From Smittia aterrima (lineage: Eukaryota > Arthropoda > Insecta > Diptera > Chironomidae), in NCBI GenBank assembly GCA_033063855.1, contig CP093831.1, forward strand, positions 10,416,001 through 10,480,000: a DNA stretch of 64,000 nt. Direction: 5' to 3'. Made by a program: the position numbers and the translations under genes. Position 1 is the first letter of the stretch, and each line of letters opens with the position of its first letter. Below are positions 1 through 10,718 of this stretch, piece by piece. Under the pieces are notes generated by a model. It was not told the DNA's origin. It worked only from the letters and a program-made list of their open reading frames with translations, and did no database searches.

Positions 1-79
1 AGCTCAGAAATCACGATTGTGAAAAAGAAAACTTAAATTTAATCGTAATTAGTGATCGAATTTTCGAGAAAATTCTTAA

Positions 80-1642
80 ATGGTGAGTTAAGAAGCATAG
101 TCATATTGCGAGCGTATTGTCATTCGAATTTAAATGGAATTTCGTGTAATATTTGAAGGAAAACATTTTTGATGGTTACGAGAAATTAAATGATGCAATA
201 TTTTGAGACCTTCCGATTGATTCTTCTTTCTAATTTACTTTAGGATCGCTTACTGAGGATAAGTGTGAGCAGAAGAGCTTTTTTGCCATCAGCATTAAAT
301 GGACGAACAAATGTGCTATCATCCAGTCTGAACTCAAATTTCCAGCAAAATCATGCAATCGAGAGTTGTGTGGCGGTGAGATTAATGTAACTCTTAAGAA
401 TGACGTCACAACTATATTTTCTTATCTTTCTTTTAGTGCTATTCAACTGGGAAACGACCCGGATTCTTCTCTTCCTTCCTTGAAAACATCAAACAAGAAT
501 ATGACAAAAATAAGGAAATGAAAGACAATCTGAAAAAGTTCCGGGAAGAAGCTGAGAAGCTCGAACAATCCGATGCGTTAAAAAGTGCTCGTCAAAAATT
601 CTACAATGTTGAGTCGGAAGCATCGAAAGGTTCAGAAGTTTTTAAAGAAAAATTGGGATCAGTGAAAGATAAACTCGGCGACGTGATGGAAGAAGTTGGA
701 AAAACAGATATCGCAAAGAAAGCTTCAAAGATGGGCGAAGACTTTACGAAGTCTGCTAGAGGAGTCACCGACAGTATAAGTGAAAAAACAGCTGAGCTTG
801 GAAAGAGTCAAGCTTTCCAAAGCATCTCACATGCAACAGCTGCTGTGAGAGAAGAGATGGACCACCAAGGAATAAACTCAAGAGTGTACCGGCCGCCAGC
901 CAAACTACGGAAACGAGTTGAGTTCGCTGATCTCAATCAAGACGATCGTGTATTTGAAGCTAACACCGAAGACATGGGAGTTGAACTGCACAAAGATTCC
1001 AAATTCTATCAGTCGTGGGAGGACTTCAAAAATAATAATCAATACGTCAACAAAGTTCTCACATGGAAGATCAAGTACGACGAGTCAGAGAACCCACTGA
1101 TAAGAGCTTCACGACTTCTTACCGATAAAGTCAGTGATGTGATGGGAGGAATGTTTAGCAAAACAGAATTATCAGAAACGCTCACAGAAATTTGCAAGGT
1201 CGATCCAAACTTTGACGAAAAGAAATTCCTTCGCGATTGTGAAAACGACATCATCCCGAACATTCTTGAAGCGATGGTTCGAGGAAATCTCGATATTCTC
1301 AAGGACTGGTGTTTCGAAAGTACATTCAACATCATTTCCACTCCAATCGCCGCTGCTAAGAAACTCGGATACTGGCTCGACTCAAAGATTCTCGATATTG
1401 AGAACGTTGATCTTGCAATGGGAAAGGTCATGGAACAAGGACCCGTGTTGATTATCACCTTCCAAGCTCAACAAATCATGTGTGTTCGTGATAGCAAAGC
1501 AACAATTGTCGAAGGGGATCCGGAAAAAGTTATGAGAGTTAATTATGTGTGGGTGTTATGTCGCGATCCAAATGATCTAAATCCTCGTTCAGCATGGAGA
1601 CTAATGGAGCTGTCGGCAAACAGTCAAGAGCAGTTCCTTTAA
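80..1642 (+). CDS. Tim44: TIM44, mitochondrial inner-membrane import motor subunit
   Basis: Coding exons are 80-82 (only the ATG), 244-375 and 437-1642, giving 446 aa; both junctions are GT-AG and keep frame. TIM44 docks the mtHsp70 import motor on the matrix side of the TIM23 channel. The N-terminus (MDRLLRISVSRRAF) is rich in Arg and hydroxyl residues with no acidic residue, as expected of a matrix-targeting presequence. It is followed by the family hallmark around FFSSFLENIKQEYDKNKEMK, then a charged coiled-coil region (about residues 70-160) and the C-terminal Tim44 membrane-binding domain (about 240-440). The length matches insect and vertebrate TIM44. The start rests on splicing of a three-base coding exon (ATG then gtgagt). 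No later ATG would keep the presequence. Family identification is secure; the tiny first exon is slightly less so. Confidence 0.93.
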
Positions 1643-1901
1643 AACTTGTAACAACGAGTGAATCTTCATGTGCTTAGATTAAGGCTGAGAGAAATTTCCT
1701 GTTGTTCGCCGATTGAGAATGCTCGACGACGTTGAAAACGCAAAATCGTAATTATTTTTGTGCAACGCATTGGATGGAACCTCGAAATGAAATGATTGTT
1801 TTTATTTATTTCTAAGATTGTTGAACGACACGTCCGCGATCGACACCGAAAAGTCCTTGATAACAAGAACCGCGAATGAATTTAACGAACGATAAATGAT
1901 T

Positions 1902-1907
1902 AATAAA
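1902..1907 (+). terminator. Poly(A) signal of TIM44
   Basis: AATAAA lies about 260 bases after the TIM44 stop codon. It fits the 3' end of the TIM44 transcript just before the opposite-strand CLIP exon begins. The 1643-1941 interval holds no other supported gene. Confidence 0.5.
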
Positions 1908-1941
1908 ACAATTCGTTAGGAAATTTACGCTCTGGCTTTAC

Positions 1942-2273
1942 CTTTCATCGATAATTCCAGCTCCATCAGTTATCACCATATTATTTTCATTGCAGAGATG
2001 CTTCGGAGTGCAGACGCAGTCAGGTTCATTGTCGTATTTAAACATTTTTCTGTCCTCTTCGTCTTCATCAATGAAAATTGAATTTCTCACTGTCGTCGTT
2101 AGTTCTTCCTTTTGATATTTCGGAGGTAAAGTTCTAATCTTTGCGCTTTGTTCTTTGATGCTTCTAGACTCTGCGGCTGTTTTCTGAACATTTTTATCGA
2201 GCCACCAAAAATTTCCATTTTGTTGGCAACTTGCAAGCGAAATAATCGCAAATATCACAAAAACTTTTCTCAT
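1942..2273 (-). CDS. Orphan first exon of a secreted CLIP-domain protein (partial)
   Basis: The exon opens with a clear signal peptide (MRKVFVIFAIISLASC). It ends with the start of a CLIP domain: CVCTPKHLC, then a VITDGAGIIDER stretch typical of CLIPA-type serine protease homologues of the insect melanization and Toll cascades. A good donor (AG then gtaaag) follows the GAA AG codon, at exactly the place where these genes normally have an intron. The rest of the CLIP domain (three more cysteines) and the protease domain should lie further left, but that space is TIM44 on the other strand and I find no matching exon there. Without splicing, the frame stops two codons later at 111 aa. It may be a gene broken by rearrangement, or a gene whose second exon lies beyond the window's left edge. 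I am confident of the exon's family, not of its being functional. Confidence 0.6.
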
Positions 2274-3686
2274 GTTTTCTATTCACAACTAATCACGCGA
2301 AACGATTTGAATGAAATAACTTGCGATCGATGTGCACATAACGATTTTATACGAAACAAACTTGGAGCGCGATTGCTTGAAGGTCCCGAGAGAAGGGATC
2401 AAGTTTAAGAGAAGAAATCGTGAGAGCTTTGCTTGACGTCTTTGCGAAGATGAAGAAGGCAACATTGATTTGAGACAACTCACTGTGCAGCTTCTCTGAG
2501 ATCTTTCAGGGATTCCCTAATGCATTCATGCTCTCTCTCTGTTGTTGTTCCGGTTGATGATCGAAGCTATTTATAAATATTTACTTATGAATGAAACAAC
2601 TTCGCGCCAGTTTATCGACCTCGACGATTCTTTTCAACTTTTTTTCTATTCGTCTGGGAATTTCCAGAGAACTTTTAATTGGAGAGTTGCCGTAAGAAAA
2701 CGAAAACTGGGTCACCACATTTTATTTTCGAGGCTTGTGATAGATCACTGAAGAAGTCATTAGAACATTGCTAAACTGAGGGTCGCTTTGATTATGAATG
2801 TCACTGTGAACCGCAAGACAACGAAATCGAACTCGCGATTTTATTGAAGATCAATGACAAACGTGACGTCGGTTAGCGCGTCGAATATTAAACTCCTCCG
2901 AAGAAACCGAAAGTGAAAATATTATTTCCGAAGAACGTCACGTAAGGAACGGAAGTGTAACAACTCACTAACTGATGAATCATAGAAATCTCATCGTGCT
3001 TAACTAGTTTCAAAGTTAAGGTCAGTGGATTTCCCCAACAAACTCTTTGACTCGTTTCATTTAAGGTAGCATTGAACGCGATTCTAATTTAATTGACTGT
3101 GAATAAGTGAAGTGCACATTTATCATAAATAATTTCAATCGCGTCTTGAATTCTAGATATGTACATCTTTGAAATATATTTATTCATTGTTCATTGTTTC
3201 CACTTCGGGAAATATTAAGAATAACTTTTAAGAGAAAATTAATTAAATTTGGATATTTACATTATCTGATAGCACATTTGCTAATTGCACAAAAATATTT
3301 AGAAAATCTTTCTTTCCATTCGAATCTACAATTAATCGGATTGACTTTAATTAAATTTTACGATTTTGAGGTAAATATTTCAAGAAATTTCGATCACGAA
3401 ATGATCGAGATTTGATTTAGTTTTGGTAACCAATCAAGATTATCCAAGTTTTTAAAACTACAAGTCGAATTATATTCGCTTGTCTTTTCCAGTTCTAATT
3501 TATCTACTTTGCGTTAAGAAAACGCAAGAGAAAATAAGAAACTTCTAATGAGATTAATAATTATCGGTTCTTAAATTAACTTAAGAACGGTAATTGTCAT
3601 GTTGAGTTAAAATGAGGAATTCCGAATTCCTTTTACAATTAGTTTTCAGATTCGATTGGAAAGAAAATTGAAGAGAAAAAATATAA
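2274..3686. other. Intergenic, upstream of CLIP exon and nanos 3' UTR side
   Basis: About 1.4 kb without a supported gene. The right part must hold the nanos 3' UTR (minus strand). A Pumilio-type site, TGTACATA on the minus strand, sits at 3158-3165, but there is no way to tell here whether it lies inside the transcript. ORFs in this stretch are short and have no recognisable motif. Confidence 0.4.
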
Positions 3687-5016
3687 TTATATGTGCAAGA
3701 AACTGATTTGTCTACGAACAGCTTGAATATCTTTCTCGATGCTTTTAAAGCGACTTTGGCGAATGATTCCTGATGACTTCGAACAGTTATCTACTGTGTG
3801 CGCATTATCACCGTCAGCTTTGCATCTTGGACATTCAATTTGACGCAATGTTGGACAAAGCGTTCTTCCTTTGGCATCGTGGAGACTGTGGTGATTGTAG
3901 ATTAACGGAGGCTCTCCGTTTTTCTTGCAGTACTCGCAATGCTTAAAGAAAATAAATAAATATTCATGATCAAGTGAAAGATTAAGATACTTACAATTCG
4001 CTCAATTTTCTGTCGCTTTACTTTTGCCATGGTTCGCGGAGTGTTCGGTTGTGGTTGGTTCTCCTTATTTTCGAATGTGGACGACTCCCGCTTTCGCTTT
4101 ATCGTACGAACGACAGAATTATTCTTCGGAACGAATGGACTATACACAAAGGTTTGATTATTCACGCGAGGTGTAGAGCATCCATTGATAGGATTGAAAT
4201 CAGAGAAGTCGTCGATGAAAGACATATTCGGATCATCAAGATCATCAACAATTATTCCAGTTGTTGAAGGACTTTCGTAAATGTGATTCATAATCGTATT
4301 ATCTGTAAGTAAAGGGAATTTGTTACTTCCATTTTTCTAAACTTGCTAGCTCACCTTTTCGATTATCAATGGACTCTGGACAAAGAGCAATCGGAGAATT
4401 GTCAGGAAGAAGAGTATGGTCACTTCCAAAACTGATCAAGTCCTTGACATCTTCGAAGACTGAAACTAAAATCAAGTTGTGATTTCTGAATTTATTTGTT
4501 TGACCTCTAACTTACCTTCCTGATTATTTGTGCATTGTGAGTAAAAAGCAGGCGGAGAGGTTTCAATAAGATAAGTATCTTCATTTTCGATGTTCAACAA
4601 CACATTCTTCTCACTGATCGTCTTCAGGCCGCTGCATTCAAAATCATTTAAAGGAAAGTAGAGCTGATGATATCGACTGAAAGATTTGATGTCTCTTAAT
4701 CCTGGCCTAAAAGAACGAAAATTGATTTTTTTGATCTCTTATCTCTGAAATTTCTCTCAAACCTGGAACCAATTGAAGTAGGAGACCACGATTTGTTGAA
4801 AGAGTTGTCTAAAGAACAATTCAATCGCTCCCATAACTCGAACGAACCACTCTTGTCTTGTCTCCAACTTGTTGATAGAAAACTTTCGCTTTCCTTCAGC
4901 GACAATTGAGCTGTCGTATCAATTAAACTGAAAAACTTCACGCTTCTGTAAAGAGACATTTGATATTACACCTTTTGCACTTAAAATATCCATTAAATAT
5001 CAACTCACCGATACAT
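3687..5016 (-). CDS. nos: Nanos, CCHC zinc-finger translational repressor
   Basis: Six exons: 5009-5016, 4763-4945, 4516-4706, 4355-4459, 3995-4302 and 3687-3941, totalling 349 aa; all joins keep frame. Nanos partners Pumilio to repress target mRNAs (hunchback, germline genes) in the cytoplasm. The last exon is almost entirely the paired CCHC fingers: C267-x2-C270-x12-H283-x10-C294, then C302-x2-C305-x7-H313-x4-C318, exactly the Nanos spacing, with the familiar CPTLR linker. The N-terminal 265 residues are low-complexity and family-divergent, with a basic block near KRKRES. The start uses an eight-base coding exon and yields MYRSVKFF, resembling the MFRS start of Drosophila Nanos. If that intron is retained, an alternative ATG at 4957-4959 gives MSLYRSVKFF in the same frame. 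The second intron uses a weak GTTTGA donor. Confidence 0.93.
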
Positions 5017-5339
5017 TACGAACAAAATAAATATGAAAAAGATATCAGCGTGATTGATGGGATTTGACAAGATTTTACAATTTTTTAAACCATGACTTGC
5101 CGTTAAAATTTTTAACACTTAAGCATTTTTGAAAATTTTATTCGTTCTGCCAATAAAATGTCTAATTCAATTAATTATTTTTGATTGCAACGATGAAAGT
5201 TCAGAGGTAAAGCTTGCATTTCGTATGTTTCAACGAAGATTTATTGAAATAACATTTTATTTATTATCTGATTAAAAAGTGTACAATGAGAAAGATTATG
5301 CAGAAGCTTGGCTTAAAGATCATCATTTGGCAGCCAGGC
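5017..5339. other. Intergenic, nanos promoter side and 3' flank of UBF-like copy 1
   Basis: AT-rich spacer between two minus-strand genes. It holds the nanos upstream sequence and the 3' UTR of the first UBF-like gene. No further motif can be supported. Confidence 0.4.
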
Positions 5340-7347
5340 CTAGAAGTCGCTGCTGTCATGTTTATCGGAAGCTTCATCGTTGTCAGTTCCAGTGTTGACA
5401 TGCCAGTCGATTTCTTTCTTTTGCTTCTTTAAAGCCTTTTTGGTTTTGAGTTTGAAAATAGCGATTTGTTCTTGTGACAGAGTCTTCACATACTTATCTA
5501 CAAGTAACTTGAAATCTGCATTTTGTTTTCTCATGCGATCTTTGTAGATTTGCTTGTCAGACGACGAAACTTTCTTGTAATACTTGGCAATCTTTTCAGG
5601 TTTTCCTTCATAGATTTTAGTCATGTAATAATGAGCTGTGGTTTGTGAAGGAAGTTTCTTGAGCATCTTTTTTGTCTTTGATTTGTTTGAGCTGCCAGCA
5701 CTGCTGTCACTAACGGTTTCAAGTTCGGACACGTCGGAAATCTGTTTTTGTGACTTTTCTGTGCATCCTGGTGAACCTTCTTGCTTTATTGTTTGTGAAG
5801 AAAGTTTCTGTTTTATCTTTGATTTGTTTGAGCTGTCAGCAATGCTATCACTAACGGTTTCAAGTTCGGACACGTCAGAAATCTGTTTTTGTGACTTTTC
5901 TGTGCTACTTGATGCATCTTCATGCTTTGTCTTTATCTTCTTGCAAGGCGGCGAATGGTCAAGGTTTGATATCCGGTTTTTCTCTAATTGCAATGATCTC
6001 TTTCTGTTCTTACGATCAAAGAGATTGTACTTTGCGAACATCATTGGTTGTTGATCTTGAGGAAACTTTCTAATGTAAGCTTCCATCTCACGTTTCCAAT
6101 TTTCATTCAGTGAATCACTTTGATCTTGAAGTTCCTGTTTCTCGAACTCGTTGATAGATTTCCAAGCAATTGATAAATTGGCCATAAAATCCTTTAAATC
6201 ACCTTCGTAAGCAGCACGAAAATTTTGAACGAATATGTTGTAAGCTGAGATAGCTCTTTTGGGAAGTCCATTGTAACGGTCCAAATATTTCATTTCAGGT
6301 TTTGTGATTTTCTTTTGCTGATCCGTCTGAAGATTTACAAGCTCAGAAACATATTTTCCTTTATCTTTATCCGACATAACTTTCCATGCAGACTGAGCTG
6401 CGGCGTATGCAACCATATTTCCTTTCTTTGCTTCTTGTTGTCGATAGAAAAGGAAAGGCGTCAGCAATTTATTAGGATGACGAACTGACTGAGAATTATG
6501 AACTGAAGACTCCTTTACACTTTTAACTTTCTTTGGCTTACGAAATTCTGGATGATTCTCGAGGAGTTCCTTCTTTTTTTGTTTGTATTCTTCAAGATCG
6601 GATTTATACTTATCAAAGTAAACATTTTTCTTTTTGTCCGATAATTTCTTGAACTTCTCGTTACCATATTTGAAGACCTCAACCTAAAAGAAAGCTTAAT
6701 GATAAATTGCACCAAAAGACTAAAACTGACTTACATAGCTGCAGGATTTTCCAGTTTTCGATTCCAGTTCTTGCGTTAGCTTTTCACGGTTTTCAGTAAT
6801 GTATCGCATTTGAGCATTAGCCGGTCTCTTTGGATGATCTGGTTGTGAAAAAATGCTATATTTCAAATAGTTTTTCTGATAGTCAGCCAACACTTCATCC
6901 AGCGTTCGAACAGTTCCAGCTTGTTTAATGATTTCCTTGAGATGAACCTGTAATTCCTCTTCATTAGTGCCAACTAGGCCATCGAGTTTCTTCCAAGGAA
7001 TCTGCTTGACAGCAACCGAAGTTCGTAATTTAGCACATCTTTGTTTTCTTAGTTGACCCGCAAGTTTCAACTTGATATTCATTGAAGAACTTGACTTTAC
7101 TTGAGTAATATTATCTGAAAAAGTTCCATCAATTCAGCTGATGCCAAAATTATGATAAAATAATGTTAAAACTTACCAGGACGTTCTGTTTGATCGCGGT
7201 CACAGTCACTGTCGTAATCGTCATTTGTGAAATCAGGTATATCTAATAAATTAAAAGGTTTCCATCTCAATCAAAACAAAGCGAAGAAAATATTTATTTA
7301 CCTGGCTTTGATTTAATTGAATCAACTCTTTTTTGAGCTTTAGGCAT
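5340..7347 (-). CDS. UBF-like multi-HMG-box protein, copy 1
   Basis: Exons 7302-7347, 7177-7242, 6735-7114 and 5340-6683 give 611 aa. The layout matches nucleolar transcription factor 1 (UBF), which bends rDNA promoters for RNA polymerase I. There is a short acidic N-terminus, then an N-terminal domain with the W-K-K-L ... TVRTLDEV pattern. HMG-like boxes follow, starting near HPKRPANAQMRYI (about residue 127), LLTPFLFYRQQEAKK (about 236), GLPKRAISAYNIFVQNF (about 305) and SQTTAHYYMTKIY (about 500), with a Ser/Lys-rich linker and an Asp-rich tail. The boxes are degenerate, so orthology to UBF is inference; a lineage-specific HMG family is the alternative. Compared with copies 2 and 3, the linker contains an extra tandem duplication (5677-5764 and 5818-5905) and the tail ends early at SSDF. 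Confidence 0.82.
5641..5905 (-). repeat. Internal tandem duplication in UBF-like copy 1 linker
   Basis: Two 88-bp units at 5677-5764 and 5818-5905, 141 bp apart, differ at only a few bases. Both encode an EKSQKQISDVSELETVSDS stretch in the same frame. The similarity continues to the left of each unit (5641 and 5791) with a 9-bp length difference. Copies 2 and 3 lack the duplication, so it arose after the genes separated. Confidence 0.85.
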
Positions 7348-7580
7348 TTTGTCAGATCAATTGGAAGTAGTATCAGCCTTCGAATACTTTAGTTTTATCG
7401 ATTATCTCTATTTTATTTGTTATTGTGTTTTAATTAAATAATTGCGTATCAAAGATTCACTCGATTTATTGTGGTTCGATTTTGGCGGTCAGTGGGGATT
7501 TGACAAGATTTGACAATTTTTAAACGTTCAATTGTCGTTAAGTTTTCTTTAACATTCGGAAAATGCTCAATGATCTTAAT

Positions 7581-7922
7581 TTATTGGTTCTGCGTCGTTA
7601 CGCTTTCCTGCTGCATTAAGTTGTCCAGTTCTGTAAAGAGTTTCCATTTAATGATGCGCCCGACGCTCTTTTCTTTCAACTGCTTCAAGTAGTAATGATG
7701 AATGTTCAAGAGTCGCGCTTGGATCTCGTAGCAATCGCGTTGAAACCCAGCTCTTTTCATCTTTTTCTCGATGTCCAATAGAATTAAAAGCTTCTCCTTC
7801 TTGTTCTTGCTACGGTAAAAGCTAACAGCCCCATTTTCGATTATAAAAGAGTTCTCAGCATCGGTGAAGACAATTAAACGAGGTTTCGTTCTTTTAGGCT
7901 TCTTCTCGTCTTTGCTATTCAT
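7581..7922 (-). CDS. Small basic protein, possible Myb/SANT-like fold
   Basis: A single-exon frame of 113 aa with a good ATG and a Lys/Arg-rich N-terminus (MNSKDEKKPKRTKPR). It has a helical middle carrying aromatic and basic residues (IIENGAVSFYRS, then an IEKKMKRAGF and IQARLLNIHHYYLKQL pattern). The spacing of hydrophobic residues resembles Myb/SANT-like DNA-binding domains of insect regulators and domesticated transposases, but I cannot match it firmly. It lies between two UBF-like copies on the same strand. No close duplicate is visible elsewhere in the window. Function unknown. Confidence 0.5.
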   Translation of the reverse strand: MNSKDEKKPKRTKPRLIVFTDAENSFIIENGAVSFYRSKNKKEKLLILLDIEKKMKRAGFQRDCYEIQARLLNIHHYYLKQLKEKSVGRIIKWKLFTELDNLMQQESVTTQNQ

Positions 7923-8572
7923 TTCGTTCTAATGCAGAGATCAATTTAGAAGCTTATTCAACAATGCAAAGATGTTATTTCTACCTGTCTTTGGTTATAA
8001 TCAAATTTTAGTTAAAGTCAATTTAAAAATACAGAAAAGTAAACAAGTTTGAAAGGTTTTGCTGTTAGATCATTTCGAATTTCGACCTCTTTAAAATCAT
8101 GATCTCCTGTTGGAGAAATTTATTTTTGAACACCTTTGTTGCTCGTTTCACAAAAAAACCGCTTCAACTTTGTTAATTTATTTAAAACATTAAAAAAAAG
8201 TAGATGTAATAATGCTATAAGCTGCTCCGTTTATTTGGATATCCAAAATTTTTAAACATTCTTTCAATCCACGTTGAAGACTCGAAAATTCAGATCCCGT
8301 AAATCATGTCGCGCACTGTGCAAAATTTGCGCTGTAAACTGTAAATGTGTGAAAGCAATCAACTCTGAAAAGCATAATATTTTTTATAGGTCGTCATCAA
8401 AATCAATTTTCCGAAATTTGGAATCCAAATTCAATTTGGTGAAATGAATATTAATCAATGAAAATGTATAACTTTATTTAGGAAATCAAAAAGTATAAAA
8501 ATGATGTGAGTGATTTTTAACAAGGTTGAAAATGTTTAATTTTTTAATAGCTTAAAGGTCAGAATTTTGCAG
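7923..8572. other. Intergenic between small basic gene and UBF-like copy 2
   Basis: About 650 bp of AT-rich sequence holding the 3' flank of copy 2 and the upstream region of the small basic gene. No ORF, RNA gene or repeat can be supported. Confidence 0.4.
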
Positions 8573-10427
8573 CTAGGCCTCGGAGCTGTCGGTGTCGCTG
8601 CTATATTGATCGTCGGAAGCTTCATCGCAGTCAGTTCCAGTGTTGTCATGCCAGTCGATTTCTTTCTGTTGTATCATCAAAGCTTCTTTGGTTTTGAGTT
8701 TGAAAATAGCGATTTGTTCTTGTGACAAAGTCTTCAAATACTCAACTAAAGATAAATTGAAATCTGATTTTTGCTTTCTCATGCCAACTCTGTAAATTTG
8801 CTTGTCAGACGAAGAAACTTTCTTGTAAGACTTAGCAATCTTTTCTGGTTTTCCATCATAGATTTTAGTCATGTAATAATGAGCTGTGGTTTGTGAAGGA
8901 AGTTTCTTGAGCATCTGCTTTGTCTTTGATTTTTGTGTACTGCCACCACTGCTCTCGTTAATTGTTTCCGAACTGCTTGGTGCGCTTTCTTGCTCTGTTT
9001 TAATCTTCTTGGATGGCGGTGAATGTTCCTGCTTTGAATTCTTGATTTTTTCCAAATGCAATGGTCTCTTTTTAGTTTTGTTCTTAACATCAAAGAGATT
9101 GTACTTTGCGAACATCATCGCTTGTTGATCATCAGGAAGATTTTGAATGAAAGCTTCCATCTCACGTTTCCACTTTTCATTCAGTGAATCGCTTTGTTCC
9201 TGAAGTTCCTGTTTCTCAAACTCGTTGATAGCTTTCCAAGCAATTGACAAATCGGACGTAAAATCCTTTAAATCGCCATCGTAAAAGGCGCGAAAATTTT
9301 GAACGAATATGTTGTAAGCTGAGGGAGCTCTTTTGGGAAGTCCGTTGTAGCACTCCATACATATCATTTCAGGTTTTGTGATTTTCTTTTGCTGATCCGT
9401 CTGAAGATTTACAAGCTCAGAAACATATTTTCCTTTATCTTTATCCGACATAACTTTCCATGCAGACTGAGCGGCTGAGAATGCAATTATGTTTCCTTTC
9501 TTGGCTTCTTGTTGTCGATAGAAAAGGAAAGGCGTCAGCAATTTATTAGGAATTTGAACTGACTGAGGATTATGAACTGAAGACTCCTTTACACTTTTAA
9601 CTTTCTTTGGCTTACGAAGTTCTGGATGATTCTCGACGAGTTCCTTCTTTTTTTGTTTATATGCTTCAAGATCGGATTTATACTTTTCATAGTAGACATT
9701 TTTCTTCTCTTCCGATAACTTCTTGAATTTCTCGCTTCCATATTTTTGAACATTATTCTAAAATCAGAATAAGTTATGGAAAGTTAGCTAAAATAATGAC
9801 ATTCACTTACAGAGCTGCAGGATTTACCAGTTTTCGTCTCAAGCTGTTTCTTCAGGACTTCACGGTTTTCAGTAATGTATTGCATCCAAGCATTAGCCGG
9901 TCTCTTTGGGCGATCCGGATGTGATAAAATGCTATATTTCAAATAGTTTTTCTGATAATCAGCCAGCACTTCATCCAGAGTTCGAACAGTTCCAACTATT
10001 TTAATGATTTCCTTGAGATGAACCTGTAATTCCTCTTCATTAGTGCCATCAAGGCCATCGAGTTTCTTCCAAGGAATCTGCTTGACAGCAACCGAAGGTC
10101 GTAATTTAGCACAATTTATTTTTCTTAGTTGATCTGCTAGTTTCGACTTGATATTCATTGAAGAGCTTGGTTCTACTTCAGTAATATTATTATCTGAAAA
10201 AGTTCCATCAATTCAGATGATGCCAGAACTACGATAATTTAGTGTTAAATCATACCAAAATGTTCTGTTTGATCGCTGTCACAGTCACTGTTGTAATCGT
10301 CATTTGTGAAATCAGGTATATCTAATAAATAAAAAATATTCCATCTCAATTAAAAACAAAGCGAATAAAATATTTATTTACCTGGCTCTGATTTAATAAA
10401 AACAACTCCTTCTTGAGCTTTAGACAT
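8573..10427 (-). CDS. UBF-like multi-HMG-box protein, copy 2
   Basis: Exons 10382-10427, 10256-10321, 9811-10193 and 8573-9757 give 559 aa, with exon phases identical to copy 1. It has the same domain order: acidic leader, W-K-K-L domain, degenerate HMG boxes near HPDRPKRPANAWMQYI, LLTPFLFYRQQEAKK, GLPKRAPSAYNIFVQNF and SQTTAHYYMTKIY, and an acidic Ser/Asp tail. The second intron has a GTATGA donor where the other copies have GTAAGT. The third exon is one codon longer than in copies 1 and 3. It faces copy 3 head-to-head across 291 bp. The frame is intact and probably expressed. Confidence 0.82.
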
Positions 10428-10718
10428 TTTGTCAGATCAATTAGGAGTAGTATCAGCCTTCGAACACTTTAGTTTTATCGATTATCTCAAAATATTGCGT
10501 ATTAAAGATTCACTCAATTTATTGTGGTTCGATTTTGGCGGTCAGTGGGAATTTGACAAGATTTGACGATTTTTTAAATATTTATTTGTCGTTGAATTTT
10601 CCCGATAAAAAAACGAACCACAATAAATTGAGTTAACTTTTAATTCGCAATTTAATAAGGATTATCGATAAAACTAAAGTGTTCGAAAGCTGATACTACT
10701 TCGAATTGATTTCACAAA
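10428..10718. promoter_or_regulatory. Palindromic bidirectional promoter of UBF-like copies 2 and 3
   Basis: The two start codons face outward from this 291-bp interval, and its halves mirror each other. ACTCAATTTATTGTGGTTCG at 10512-10531 recurs in reverse complement at 10614-10633. The flanking ACTTTAGTTTTATCGAT block near the left gene matches ATCGATAAAACTAAAGT on the right. A perfect DRE-type TATCGATA lies at 10663-10670, and the same upstream block with a slightly different ATCGAT core precedes copy 1 (around 7385-7405). The promoter was therefore copied along with the genes. Confidence 0.65.

Noticed and set aside
1666..1866. Possible second exon for the CLIP gene on the minus strand
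   Set aside because: A frame with two cysteines can be joined in phase 2, but the cysteine pattern does not complete a CLIP domain and no protease follows.
5638..6054. 138-codon plus-strand frame inside UBF-like copy 1
   Set aside because: Antisense shadow of the Ser/Lys-rich linker, including its tandem repeat.
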